DNA of 57,111 bases, from NCBI GenBank assembly GCA_040222185.1, contig JAVKDP010000070.1, positions 1 through 57,111 of the forward strand, given 5' to 3'. A model generated the notes under the pieces. It was given only the letters and a program-made list of their open reading frames with translations, was not told where the DNA came from and did no database searches. Positions 43,983-52,923 of the stretch are shown piece by piece (the first letter of the stretch is position 1; the number at the start of each line of letters is the position of its first letter). The translations under genes and the position numbers were made by a program. Source of the stretch: JAVKDP01 sp040222185. Lineage in GTDB: Bacteria > Bacteroidota > Rhodothermia > Balneolales > Balneolaceae.

Positions 43983-45181
43983 TCGACTGGAGTTAGGGTT
44001 TCTAATCCTTTTTTGAATCGGCTCATCGCTTCTTCTAAATCATAAATAGAAGCCGCATAACTCATTCTAAGCCCGTTTGGCTCTCCAAAAGCATCACCAG
44101 GTACAACAGCTAAACCGTACTCATCGAGCAGGTATAAGCAAAGGTCTGTTGAAGTTTCCACTGTGGAGCCATCCGGTCTTGAAGAACCGAGGTAGGAAGA
44201 AATATCAGGGAATACATAAAACGCTCCACCAGGAGTAAAACAGCTAACACCATCAATAGCATTCAATGATTCTACCATAAAGTTGCGGCGCTTTTTGAAC
44301 TCATCACGCATAGAATGAACTTCCGAAAGATCATTAGTATAAGCCGCTAAGCCTGCTGCCTGGGAAATAGAAGAAGGGGCCGATGTTTCCTGGCTTTGAA
44401 TTTTTGAAACAGCTTTAACGATATTTGCTTCTGCTGCCAGGTAACCAAGTCTCCAGCCCGTCATCGCAAAGCCTTTCGAAAAACCATTGATGAGCAAAAC
44501 ACGATCTTTCAGATCGGGAGCAACGTTCAGAATACTAACATGTTCCTCTTCAAAAACGATGTACTCATAAATCTCATCAGAAACGATCATTACTTCAGGG
44601 TGCTTTCTGAGTACCTCAGCTAAACCTTCCATATCCTCTTTACTATAGCAAGAGCCAGTCGGGTTAGATGGAGAACACAAGATTAATGCACGGGTTTTAT
44701 CTGTGATGGCTTGTTCAAGCTGTTCTGGTGTAAGTTTGAAGTTGTTTTCAAATGAAGTTCGAACGATAACAGATTCACCTTCTGCCAAACGAACCATTTC
44801 AGGATAAGAAACCCAAAAAGGAGCCGGAATAATAACTTCGTCATCTTTGTTTATGATAGCTAACAAGGAAAACCCAACAGATTGTTTTGCCCCATTTGAG
44901 CAGATGATCTGGGAAGGTCCGTAATCCAGGTTATTATCGCGCTTGAGTTTTGCAACTATTGAATCTCTTAACTCAGGCGTTCCAGGGTTCATAGTATACC
45001 CATGTTGTCCATCATGGATAGCTTTTATAGCTGCTTCACAAATATACTGTGGAGTTTTAAAGTCAGGTTCTCCGGCGCTTAAGGATACAATGGATTTACC
45101 TTCTCTTTTAAGTTCTTTTGCCCGCCCGGTTACTTTGAGTGTAGCTGAGGGCTGTAAATTCTGAGCGCGTTGTGAAATCAT
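43979..45181 (-). CDS. PLP-dependent aspartate/aromatic aminotransferase family enzyme
   Basis: A 400-residue fold-type I aminotransferase, class I subgroup. YTMNPGTPELRDSI, SNGAKQSVGFSL and SPSNPTGSCY lead to K236 in the INGFSKGFAMTGWRLGY motif, with R244 beside it. The C-terminal GLRMSYA contains the carboxylate-binding Arg. It converts an amino acid and 2-oxoacid pair, most often aspartate or aromatic, in the cytoplasm. It is separated from coaD by about 100 bases, and a lipoprotein overlaps it downstream. Confidence 0.92.
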   Translation of the reverse strand: MISQRAQNLQPSATLKVTGRAKELKREGKSIVSLSAGEPDFKTPQYICEAAIKAIHDGQHGYTMNPGTPELRDSIVAKLKRDNNLDYGPSQIICSNGAKQSVGFSLLAIINKDDEVIIPAPFWVSYPEMVRLAEGESVIVRTSFENNFKLTPEQLEQAITDKTRALILCSPSNPTGSCYSKEDMEGLAEVLRKHPEVMIVSDEIYEYIVFEEEHVSILNVAPDLKDRVLLINGFSKGFAMTGWRLGYLAAEANIVKAVSKIQSQETSAPSSISQAAGLAAYTNDLSEVHSMRDEFKKRRNFMVESLNAIDGVSCFTPGGAFYVFPDISSYLGSSRPDGSTVETSTDLCLYLLDEYGLAVVPGDAFGEPNGLRMSYAASIYDLEEAMSRFKKGLETLTPVE

Positions 45182-45278
45182 GTTTGATTGACTTGATAGT
45201 GAGTGAAATTGAGTAGCACTAAAATCTCAATTCCTGAAGTAAAAAGGGAGTTTTAATTTTGGGAAAATAGAGAACGGT

Positions 45279-45782
45279 TTAACCCTGTTCTCTTTCCTCA
45301 AATTTGGACCGTAACGCTTTGGCTACATTTTCCGGCACAAAGGAGGAGAGGTCGCCACTCCAGTACGCAATTTCCTTCACCAGCGAAGCTGAAATAAAGG
45401 TAAAGTGTTCATCAGGCATTAGGAACACAGTGTCAACATCAGGGGCAAGTCTCTTATTAGTTAGCGCCATCCTGAACTCATATTCAAAATCAGATATCTG
45501 GCGAACACCTCTAATCAGAGTCTTGGCTTTTCTTTTCTGAGCGTGATTAACAAGCAGGCCAGTAAATTTGTCAACTTCTACATTCTGTGCCCACTCTTTG
45601 CCTTCCAGGCACTCGTTAATCAGTGCAAGTCGTTCTTCGCCAGTAAATACACTTCTCTTTTCCTTATTCACAGCAACGGTTACTAAAACCTTATCAAATA
45701 AGTTAGTCGCTCTCTCCAGGATGTCGAGGTGACCATAAGTAATCGGATCAAAAGAACCGGGATATAAGGCGATGTGTTTCAT
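45279..45782 (-). CDS. coaD: pantetheine-phosphate adenylyltransferase
   Basis: A 167-residue CoaD: ALYPGSFDPITYGHLDILERA carries the T/HxGH nucleotidyl-transferase motif, and MPDEHFTFISASLVKEIA near residue 120 contains the ISSxxVR-like active-site block. It catalyses the fourth step of CoA synthesis, joining ATP and 4'-phosphopantetheine. The gene sits next to rsmD in many bacteria. Here a lipoprotein gene lies between them with a two-base gap to coaD. Confidence 0.95.
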   Translation of the reverse strand: MKHIALYPGSFDPITYGHLDILERATNLFDKVLVTVAVNKEKRSVFTGEERLALINECLEGKEWAQNVEVDKFTGLLVNHAQKRKAKTLIRGVRQISDFEYEFRMALTNKRLAPDVDTVFLMPDEHFTFISASLVKEIAYWSGDLSSFVPENVAKALRSKFEEREQG

Positions 45783-45784
45783 GG

Positions 45785-46438
45785 TTAATGACTGTAAGTT
45801 GTAACAGAACCTTTCAGAATTCTATTAATAGCTTTATCTGGGGAATCATTAATGTAGCCCCAATAATACTTAAACTTATCGTCATACTTAAATAGAATTA
45901 ACAAGTCGTATTTTGAATCTATATTAGTTATTTCAATATCCACTTTATTATTAAAGTCAGTGATTGCAGGAATACCTTCATTGAGAAATGAAGCTGATGA
46001 AATAGATTGAAATAATGAATCTACAAGGTGATTAGAAACTACGTTTGTAGCTTTATATGTTATCCGCGCATGTGGAAAGGTTAAAAAATTAACTCTTTTC
46101 TTTGTTGAATCAGACTCATGGTTCTTAATAAGTATAGTTCGATATTCCCACATTAATGCGGTTGGACCTATTATTATTAGAGCTTGTATTTCCGAAGATG
46201 TAGTATTGGCTAAATTCTGAACATGTTGGGCAAGCTCTACTTTATTCACATGATAGCTGACAGGTATATAAGCATTAAACTGAGATGTAGTGTAAGTTCC
46301 CCATCCATTTATTATCTCATTTGTAAATCCATTGATGTCTAGGTGGTTAAAATCAGTGTCATTCGAATAAGTGTGTTCGTAGTTTTTACAACTAATAAGA
46401 ATAAGGAAGAGTGCTATGAGTGAGGTTATAAATTTCAT
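45785..46438 (-). CDS. lipoprotein of unknown function between coaD and rsmD
   Basis: A 217-residue protein with a lipoprotein signal ending ILISC (C17). The mature part contains many aromatic residues and a DKFKYYWGYIND stretch and looks like an alpha/beta domain with no recognised family. It starts inside the end of rsmD (ATGA overlap), so it is expressed with rsmD and coaD but is unlikely to share their function. It may be a lineage-specific insertion in a conserved pair. Confidence 0.68.
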   Translation of the reverse strand: MKFITSLIALFLILISCKNYEHTYSNDTDFNHLDINGFTNEIINGWGTYTTSQFNAYIPVSYHVNKVELAQHVQNLANTTSSEIQALIIIGPTALMWEYRTILIKNHESDSTKKRVNFLTFPHARITYKATNVVSNHLVDSLFQSISSASFLNEGIPAITDFNNKVDIEITNIDSKYDLLILFKYDDKFKYYWGYINDSPDKAINRILKGSVTTYSH

Positions 46439-46992
46439 TTATCAGGTTCTACAGGATGCTTTTCAAAAACGCTAACTGTAGTTCTTCCATATGCTTTGCT
46501 GAAGAAACAGTGGGGATGTTCTTTGTACTGGTGGTACTTGTCGTGCTCCAGAATAAGCCAGCCATCCTCTTTCAGCCAGTTATTTTCTAAAATCTGGGCT
46601 ACCATTTCGTCCATCCATTCGTAGCTATACGGAGGGTCACAGAAGATAAAATCGTAAGGGATAGCCATTCCATTTAAGTAACTCTTAACATCGGCAACCT
46701 GGGTTCTGACTTGACCTTCGATTCCAAAATCGGTTGCTGTTTTTTCAATCAGTCGGGCATTCTTTGGATTGAGTTCAACATAAGTAACGCTCTTTGCACC
46801 TCTGGAAATGGCTTCGAAACCAAGATTACCAGAACCACCAAACAAATCCAGTACGGTCGACCCCTCTATATATTTATAGACTTCAATTTTATTGAAGATA
46901 CTCTCTTTGGTGCGATCGGTAGTAGGGCGTACTTCCTGACCCTTGGGTATATTAATTCGCCGTCCTTTAAGCTTTCCGGTTATAATCCTCAT
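46435..46992 (-). CDS. rsmD: 16S rRNA (guanine966-N2)-methyltransferase
   Basis: A 185-residue class I methyltransferase: MRIITGKLKGRRI and RPTTDRTKESIFN at the start, the SAM loop VLDLFGGSGNLGFEAISRGA, and the catalytic CDPPYSYEW (DPPY) motif. It methylates G966 of 16S rRNA during 30S maturation. Length and motif order are normal. It lies 11 bases downstream of a DUF3822 gene, the standard neighbour in Bacteroidota-type genomes. Confidence 0.95.
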   Translation of the reverse strand: MRIITGKLKGRRINIPKGQEVRPTTDRTKESIFNKIEVYKYIEGSTVLDLFGGSGNLGFEAISRGAKSVTYVELNPKNARLIEKTATDFGIEGQVRTQVADVKSYLNGMAIPYDFIFCDPPYSYEWMDEMVAQILENNWLKEDGWLILEHDKYHQYKEHPHCFFSKAYGRTTVSVFEKHPVEPDK

Positions 46993-47003
46993 AGCTTAGA
47001 GTA

Positions 47004-47864
47004 TTAAAAGTCGAGACTGAGCAGGATAGCCGGAAATGCTGCAGCTAAATCAAAGCCATAAGTTTGTTCTTCTGCATAAACTCCGATTTGCCCCAGGCTG
47101 TTCAGGTTCTTTACATCGGATGACTTATCCCAAAAGCCCTGCAGTGTTTGTTCTACTTCATGCGTCTGGTGTCCAAACAGGAAGATATTTTCATGCAGTC
47201 CTTTAATCCATGCCGAGTTTACTGTTTGTTGAAGCCATAAGTAAGGCAGGTCTCCCAATTCATCAAACTTTATATAGGTAGAGGCCCTGAACTTGCCAAG
47301 TATGAAAGAGGTGATAGAGATCACGTGGTTATGGCATCCAATCATCAGGAATGAACCACCGGGATTATTGAAAGAAGACCATTTCTGAGCTACTTCAAAA
47401 TCACTTATAAACTCTGAACTTCCCACTTTCTCAGTAAGCTGGTTAAATCCCGCCATTAAATTTCTTCTTCTGATATTGAGGAACTTATACTGGTCTTTAT
47501 TAACAGAGTGCCAGGTAGGCTCAATTTCTTCGCGGTCAACACCTTTCATAATAATGGAAAGGTGGTCCTCTCTTTCGTCTGCATTATCATACACCACTTT
47601 CGGAAGAGCAGTCCAACACTCATGAGAAGGATGAGTTAGTGCCCGAACAGATTGTACATCAAATTCGGTACGGAGGTCTTCGAAGGTTGATCTGATGAGT
47701 GGAAACTTATCAGGGTGTTGGGTTGTAATCGCTTCGATTACATCAAAATTGAAATTAAAAGACCCGATAAGAGAAAGGTGCTTGTCGTTTTCCGGATCGT
47801 TTACTGAATAGAAAAGACGATCTGAAAAAAAACAAACACCTAAGTTTTTGGACGTAGCATCCAT
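47004..47864 (-). CDS. DUF3822 family protein
   Basis: A 286-residue protein matching DUF3822 by its LGVCFFSDRLFYSV start, position next to rsmD and overall size. The fold resembles the actin-like/ASKHA ATPase superfamily only loosely. The sequence reads as two repeats of alpha/beta strands, with a TYIKF and WLQQTVNSAW stretch. No enzyme activity is assigned to the family. The start overlaps the stop of the upstream gene by one base (TAATG). Confidence 0.8.
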   Translation of the reverse strand: MDATSKNLGVCFFSDRLFYSVNDPENDKHLSLIGSFNFNFDVIEAITTQHPDKFPLIRSTFEDLRTEFDVQSVRALTHPSHECWTALPKVVYDNADEREDHLSIIMKGVDREEIEPTWHSVNKDQYKFLNIRRRNLMAGFNQLTEKVGSSEFISDFEVAQKWSSFNNPGGSFLMIGCHNHVISITSFILGKFRASTYIKFDELGDLPYLWLQQTVNSAWIKGLHENIFLFGHQTHEVEQTLQGFWDKSSDVKNLNSLGQIGVYAEEQTYGFDLAAAFPAILLSLDF

Positions 47865-48340
47865 TAATTCCAGTTAGGAGCGTTCCTCATAGTTGTTCTA
47901 CTTAAACTTCCGATAGTATCATCAGAGTCAGGATCTTCTAAAAGATAAAGAGGAGGACGAGTAGAATCGTTCAGAGTATAAGCGAACCTGGCACCTGAAG
48001 GCCGGGAAGTAATAATCAGAGTTTCCGGAGAATACGTTAAGGGTGGTAATTGCTGGAAAAGAGTATCTCCCATTGCAATCATTAAAGAATCAGTATTAAG
48101 GAACGTTACTATACTATCAAGCCCGCCTTCTGTAGGGGGGAAATGTCCAAATTCTGATTCATACTGAACTAAAGCATCTTTTAAAGCAAGCATCCTGCTT
48201 CGTACGCCTTCAGTTTCAGCTTTGCGTTGTTCAACAACTTGGTATGGTGTTACTATTGAATCGTACAGCCACCAAGACAGCACAACGATTATAATTCCAA
48301 GTACAATAGTTAAGATCTTATTACGGGTATCAATATTCAT
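47864..48340 (-). CDS. membrane-anchored protein with pseudopilin GspG-like segment
   Basis: A 158-residue protein. Residues about 8-27 form a single N-terminal membrane helix, followed by an amphipathic region and ALVQYESEFGHFPPTEGGLDSIVTF. The latter resembles the type II secretion major pseudopilin GspG (alpha helix, then the FPxTEGL motif), but no prepilin peptidase cleavage site is evident. It heads the nine-gene minus-strand run. It may be a membrane-anchored paralogue of a pseudopilin or a short unknown. Confidence 0.65.
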   Translation of the reverse strand: MNIDTRNKILTIVLGIIIVVLSWWLYDSIVTPYQVVEQRKAETEGVRSRMLALKDALVQYESEFGHFPPTEGGLDSIVTFLNTDSLMIAMGDTLFQQLPPLTYSPETLIITSRPSGARFAYTLNDSTRPPLYLLEDPDSDDTIGSLSRTTMRNAPNWN

Positions 48341-48515
48341 GTGAAAAGCAAACCAATTAGTTTGTGTAAATTTGAAGCCATTATTTTGAAAGGAGAAAAT
48401 ACACGCACCCCTCTATAGATGCAACCGGAACACCCAATCAAAAAATAACGCTACAATAATTTAATGCGAGTACTATCTTTTCAAAGAATTTTTATGCTTT
48501 TAAAAACGCAATTAT

Positions 48516-49838
48516 TTGAATAAACAAATACTGAGGCTGGCAATTCCTAACATTATAAGCAATTTGTCTGTGCCACTACTAGGGGCAGTCGACACTGCTA
48601 TTATTGGTCGGCTAGATCATATCTATTACCTGGGAGCCATAGCTGTTGGGAGTATTATCTTTGATTTTATTTTCTGGGGTTTTGGTTTTTTGAGAATGGG
48701 AACTACAGGATTGGTAGCTCAGGCCTATGGAGCTGGAGACGAAAGAGAGACCCGTGTAATATTAATGCGGGTGCTGTTAGTAGCCGCTCTGGCAAGCTTT
48801 TTAATCCTGATTCTCCAGTATCCGCTTATAAAAATATCATTGGAACTGGTTCATGCTTCACCGGAAGTTGAAAGCTATACGCAGGTATACTATTTCATCC
48901 GGATTTTTTCTGCACCGGCAACCCTGGCACTATTCGGATTAAATGGCTGGTTTTTAGGAATGCAGAACTCAAAGTACCCTATGCTCGTTACTATTGTCCT
49001 TAATCTGTTGAATGTTGTTTTGAACCTGGTCTTTGTTCTGCGTTTTGATATGAATGTAGCAGGAGTAGCATGGGGAAGCCTGATAGCTAGTTACCTTGCT
49101 TTTATGTTCGCTCTGTTTCTTTTCAAAAGAAAATACGGTGGTGTTAAAATGAATCTGAAGTTTAAAGAGGCATTTAATCCAGCAGAGCTTTCGAAATTCT
49201 TTTCTGTGAACCGGGATATATTCATAAGAACCTTATGCCTCATCTTTTCATATGCTTTCTTTACAGCAAAATCCGCGGAAAGTGGTGATTTAACACTCGC
49301 TGCAAATACAATCTTGCTACAATTATGGTATATGAGTGCTTATGGAATCGATGGATTTGCATTTGCGGCAGAAAGCCTTGTTGGTAAGTTTAAAGGAGCA
49401 TTGGATATCCTGAACCTAAAAAATGCAATTAAATACAGCTTTATATGGGGGTTGGGATTAGGAGTTGTGGGGTCATTGATTTATCTGTTGCTAGGAGAGC
49501 GTCTAATTACTGTATTTACTAATAATGAAGAGGTGTTAGTTGCAGCAGGTGTAGTGCTGGTTTGGACAATATGGGCGCCTCTTATAAATAGCGTTTGTTT
49601 TATCTGGGATGGAATATATATTGGAGCCACAGCTACAAAAGTTATGAGGAATTCGATGCTAATTGCAACGGTGTTATTCTTCGTCCCAATCTACTATTTG
49701 TCGGAACCCGTTATTGGGGTTCATGCCCTTTGGTTGTCGATGGCAGCATTTATGTTAGTTAGGGGAGTTACATTAACGATTTGGGCACCGAGCCAAATTT
49801 TTAAATTAATTAAAGAGAAAAAAGTGGAGTTAGTATGA
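48516..49838 (+). CDS. MATE-family multidrug/toxin exporter, DinF-like
   Basis: A 440-residue transporter with about 12 membrane helices. The N-terminus KQILRLAIPNIISNLSVPLLG and the motifs VDTAIIGRL and MGTTGLVAQAYGAGDE match the DinF branch of the MATE family. It uses Na+ or H+ to expel drugs or metabolites. The start is TTG at 48516-48518: the frame has a TAA at 48501 and no ATG between. A nine-codon frame (48494-48523) overlaps the TTG, probably by chance. The stop overlaps the ATG of the phosphatase gene. Confidence 0.93.
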   Translation: MNKQILRLAIPNIISNLSVPLLGAVDTAIIGRLDHIYYLGAIAVGSIIFDFIFWGFGFLRMGTTGLVAQAYGAGDERETRVILMRVLLVAALASFLILILQYPLIKISLELVHASPEVESYTQVYYFIRIFSAPATLALFGLNGWFLGMQNSKYPMLVTIVLNLLNVVLNLVFVLRFDMNVAGVAWGSLIASYLAFMFALFLFKRKYGGVKMNLKFKEAFNPAELSKFFSVNRDIFIRTLCLIFSYAFFTAKSAESGDLTLAANTILLQLWYMSAYGIDGFAFAAESLVGKFKGALDILNLKNAIKYSFIWGLGLGVVGSLIYLLLGERLITVFTNNEEVLVAAGVVLVWTIWAPLINSVCFIWDGIYIGATATKVMRNSMLIATVLFFVPIYYLSEPVIGVHALWLSMAAFMLVRGVTLTIWAPSQIFKLIKEKKVELV

Positions 49839-50347
49839 AACAGATTCTGGTTCTAAGACATGCAAAATCCAGCTGGAGTGATCCCGGGTTAGATGATTTT
49901 GACCGGCCTCTTTCAAAAAGAGGATTAGAGGATGCTCCAAGAATGGGAAAGTTTCTAAGGAAAACTGGTTATAAACCTGGGCTGGTCATCTCATCACCTG
50001 CTGAACGTGCTAAACAGACAGCTCAGCTTTGTGTAGAAGCGATGAAAAAGGAACAAGATATTATCAAGTGGGATGAAGATTTATATTTCGAATCGGCTAT
50101 AAAGTATGTACAAGCAATTCAGACAGCTCCCGAAGCGCAGGATCGTATAATGCTGGTTGGTCATAATCCATTAGTAGAAGCAACGGTTACTGCTTTGAGT
50201 GGAGGGAAAAATCATGCCATACTTAGAATGCCAACGGCAGCATTAGTCTGTCTGGAAAGCTATGCATTAAAGTGGAGCGATATCTCGTATGGAAATTGCC
50301 AGATGAAATGGATGATGATCCCAAAAGTAGTGAAAGAGATATTATAG
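49835..50347 (+). CDS. SixA-like histidine phosphatase
   Basis: A 170-residue histidine-phosphatase-superfamily protein. LVLRHAKSSW gives the RH catalytic motif with the AKSSW variant of the SixA group. ISSPAERAKQTAQL and VGHNPLVEA supply the second Arg and His. SixA-type enzymes dephosphorylate phosphohistidine on signalling proteins, but other members act on small phosphates. It overlaps the MATE gene by four bases (ATGA). Confidence 0.9.
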   Translation: MKQILVLRHAKSSWSDPGLDDFDRPLSKRGLEDAPRMGKFLRKTGYKPGLVISSPAERAKQTAQLCVEAMKKEQDIIKWDEDLYFESAIKYVQAIQTAPEAQDRIMLVGHNPLVEATVTALSGGKNHAILRMPTAALVCLESYALKWSDISYGNCQMKWMMIPKVVKEIL

Positions 50348-50356
50348 CCTGATATG

Positions 50357-52351
50357 CTACTTCTGATCTAATTCTTTCAAAAGAGCTTCACTACCAGCAG
50401 TTGAGCGGATCGAATTAAGAACAGTAGAAGTCCGGATATTTTTTGTATAAGATTCTTCCTGGGTATATACATAGTTACTCAAAACAGAAGAATTTACTTC
50501 AGCGGTTATCATTCCAACGAGCTCGCCGGAAGAATTAAGTATTGCACTACCCGGAGCTTTACCTGAAAAATCAATAGTTGAATAGAATGTGTTTTTACTT
50601 GCCCGTTTACTAAAGTGGAAGTTGCCAATATTAAAGCGAAGAGTATTACCGTCTGAATCAGGAATTATGCTGCTATCCATTTCAAGGTAACCACGCGTAA
50701 GGTGTTGCTGGGCTGGCTGGAGGTAAGCAAAGTGCTTTGTGAAATTAGCCCTGGCAGTCTCCAATGTGGTCACAATTTCATCAATAATCATAAACAGGTT
50801 GTCGGAGTAAATATCCCCGGATAAAAGGGCTTGCGCTGTTGAGTTTGGGTTAAACAGGAAGGATTCACTTGCCTGGGTATCTATAAAGTCTGAAATGAGG
50901 CCAACTAATTCTTCTTCAGATGCTCCATAAAACAAATCGAAGATAATTAATGGTTGCTGATCTTCCGGAATGGCCTTAAACATATTCAAAAAGTGCTTAA
51001 GCAGCTTGATTTCAGAATCAATATCCAGTTCCTGAAGTTGAACTCTTTGGTAGTTGATAAGCTCTTCTCTGTCGGAAGCAAGTTCATTATTTGTTGCCCC
51101 GAATTCGCTTGCCTCAAGGTACGGTTTAAATAGTTTAACGAGATCGTCGAGTTTGCTAAGGCTTTCGAAGTAAGCAGTGGAGTAGTAAATATCGCTTGTC
51201 TTTTCAGCAATTTCGTAAGCCTGATCTATATACCAAAATGAGTTTTTGAAGAAGTTAGTACGAATAGAATCTTGCAAAACCCATTCCATAAACTTCTTTT
51301 CTTGTGAATCCTTTATCTGAAAAAGATTTCCTTCTTTGAAGCTTTTTTGAACAGTTTCATAAAAGGATACGTTTTTGGCTATTTGAACTCGGTTTGAAAG
51401 CGAACTTAGTGCATAATTAGGATCCTGTGATGCAAGGTCATCTTCTTTTTCCTGGAATGCCTGGTAAGATGAAAGTATATATGGATTTGTCCTGGTGTTA
51501 TAAAACCTGAAGGCACTATTGCTTTCACCTCTAAACGTTCTGTTAGCATAACCCAGTGCTATTAAAGTATCTGTAGAATTGTTGGAAATCTCATTTGAGA
51601 GATTAAAGTTGTAATCAGGTTTAAAGGGAATATTGGTAGTTGAATAAGGAACGGCATCACCGCTTGCAGAAGTGTAAGCCCTTAGCAAAACATATTGATC
51701 CGAAATAGCATCTGAGAGAAGCTTACTGTTGGGAATATCCGAAGTACTAATTTTAACTTTTGGGGCAAAAACCAATCGAACATCACGAATTATACGGTAC
51801 CGAGTAAGAACTTGACGATTTTTTGAAAATAGATCATCAATCTGAACATGAAGCTTTGGGTCTTCAGTTCTAACTTCTTCAATCAGTTTCCTTTTGGCAT
51901 TTTGAGTAATTATTGAAATCTCATAATTGGTAGAAGATGCCTCTACTTCTTCCTGAATTATATCTGTTACATCACGTTGTTCAACCTCAATTAATAAAGT
52001 AAGGCTCTGTAATGCTACCTCTTGACTTCTGTTAGCTGCTATAAAACCCTCTTCAAAAGAGGAGTTAGATGTAGAGCTTGCTTGTTGAAAATATTCCAGG
52101 GCATCTGAGTAACTGGTTATTAGAAGGCCATCTTTTGACACAAAAATACCTGTGTTTGAAACAGTAGCGCCATTCAATATTTTTACAACCCCTTGAGTAG
52201 CTTCAGGATTAAATGGAAGCTTTTCTGCACTAACTAACTTCATTCCCTCAGAATAAATAGCTGAGCTTTGATCAAGATTGCTCTTACAATTTATGAAAAT
52301 GAAACTGGAGACGAATAAAAGAACCAGTAAGTAAGGGTTTAGCTTTTGCAT
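50357..52351 (-). CDS. lipoprotein related to S46 dipeptidyl-peptidases but lacking catalytic residues
   Basis: A 664-residue lipoprotein (lipobox ending FINC, C22). The N-terminal domain is arranged like S46 family DPP7/DPP11 (ILNGATVSNTGIFVSKDGLLIT, then EEGFIAANRSQEV, VRLVFAPKVKIS). Where active relatives have TNHHC, this protein has TSYSD (T79-D83), so the catalytic His is gone. At the C-terminus the nucleophile motif GGNSGSP is replaced by GKAPGSA (597-603), so the catalytic Ser is Pro600. The remaining scaffold is intact. It is therefore probably a non-enzymatic binding or scaffolding pseudopeptidase on the cell surface. Confidence 0.75.
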   Translation of the reverse strand: MQKLNPYLLVLLFVSSFIFINCKSNLDQSSAIYSEGMKLVSAEKLPFNPEATQGVVKILNGATVSNTGIFVSKDGLLITSYSDALEYFQQASSTSNSSFEEGFIAANRSQEVALQSLTLLIEVEQRDVTDIIQEEVEASSTNYEISIITQNAKRKLIEEVRTEDPKLHVQIDDLFSKNRQVLTRYRIIRDVRLVFAPKVKISTSDIPNSKLLSDAISDQYVLLRAYTSASGDAVPYSTTNIPFKPDYNFNLSNEISNNSTDTLIALGYANRTFRGESNSAFRFYNTRTNPYILSSYQAFQEKEDDLASQDPNYALSSLSNRVQIAKNVSFYETVQKSFKEGNLFQIKDSQEKKFMEWVLQDSIRTNFFKNSFWYIDQAYEIAEKTSDIYYSTAYFESLSKLDDLVKLFKPYLEASEFGATNNELASDREELINYQRVQLQELDIDSEIKLLKHFLNMFKAIPEDQQPLIIFDLFYGASEEELVGLISDFIDTQASESFLFNPNSTAQALLSGDIYSDNLFMIIDEIVTTLETARANFTKHFAYLQPAQQHLTRGYLEMDSSIIPDSDGNTLRFNIGNFHFSKRASKNTFYSTIDFSGKAPGSAILNSSGELVGMITAEVNSSVLSNYVYTQEESYTKNIRTSTVLNSIRSTAGSEALLKELDQK

Positions 52352-52439
52352 AAAAGATGATACTTAAAAGTATGCTGGGAATCTTTATATTAGGACAATT
52401 TAAGATTTTAAGTAACTATTTCAGATAAAAATACAGTAC

Positions 52440-52790
52440 ATGAATTATACACAAAACTATTTCTTCCTCTGCAAAACACCACTAAGCTCTGAAGGCCCAT
52501 CTGACGTAGAGATTATAACCAGAACGGAGAATAATGAAGACTTTCCAAGAGTTTTTAAAGAGTTTGAAGACTTGAGATCCCATGCTTTCAATAAGGATAA
52601 CATCTATAGTGTAGTTCGAGCTGATGATATTTATGAATTAATTAGAACAAACACTGAGCAAATGGCTAAACAAGAAGCTTATGAAAAAGCTCAGCCGGAA
52701 ATTGTTACAAATCTTCAGCACCGGGTTATGCAAGGGAAAGACGCTAATGCCAAAGCAATCCTGAAAGAGGTTTACGATATAGAGGCTTAA
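52440..52790 (+). CDS. small cytoplasmic protein of unknown function
   Basis: A 116-residue protein I do not recognise. It begins MNYTQNYFFLCKTPLSSEG and continues with acidic helices (DFPRVFKEFEDLRSHAF, YELIRTNTEQMAKQEAYEKAQPEIV), and has no membrane segment or signal peptide. The two helical halves suggest a small coiled or adaptor fold. It is transcribed divergently from the pseudopeptidase across about 90 bases and precedes the MscS gene by 133 bases. Length and codon use are like the neighbours, so it is probably real. Confidence 0.65.
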   Translation: MNYTQNYFFLCKTPLSSEGPSDVEIITRTENNEDFPRVFKEFEDLRSHAFNKDNIYSVVRADDIYELIRTNTEQMAKQEAYEKAQPEIVTNLQHRVMQGKDANAKAILKEVYDIEA

Positions 52791-52823
52791 AACCTGGAAA
52801 GCTTGCAATAAGTAATATTGGTT

Positions 52824-52849
52824 ATTTATAATGGGGATGGTTTATAAAT
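52824..52849. promoter_or_regulatory. AT-rich inverted repeat upstream of the mscS-type gene
   Basis: ATTTATAA and TTATAAAT are exact reverse complements, ten bases apart, 75-100 bases upstream of the MscS ATG. This could be a repressor or activator site. AT-rich symmetry of this size is not rare, so the call is weak. Confidence 0.3.
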
Positions 52850-52923
52850 CTTCCTAATTTTAGAGCTTAAATAATTCCTTGGGGTATTAAAATTGACAAA
52901 TAAATAACTAAATACGTGTAGGT

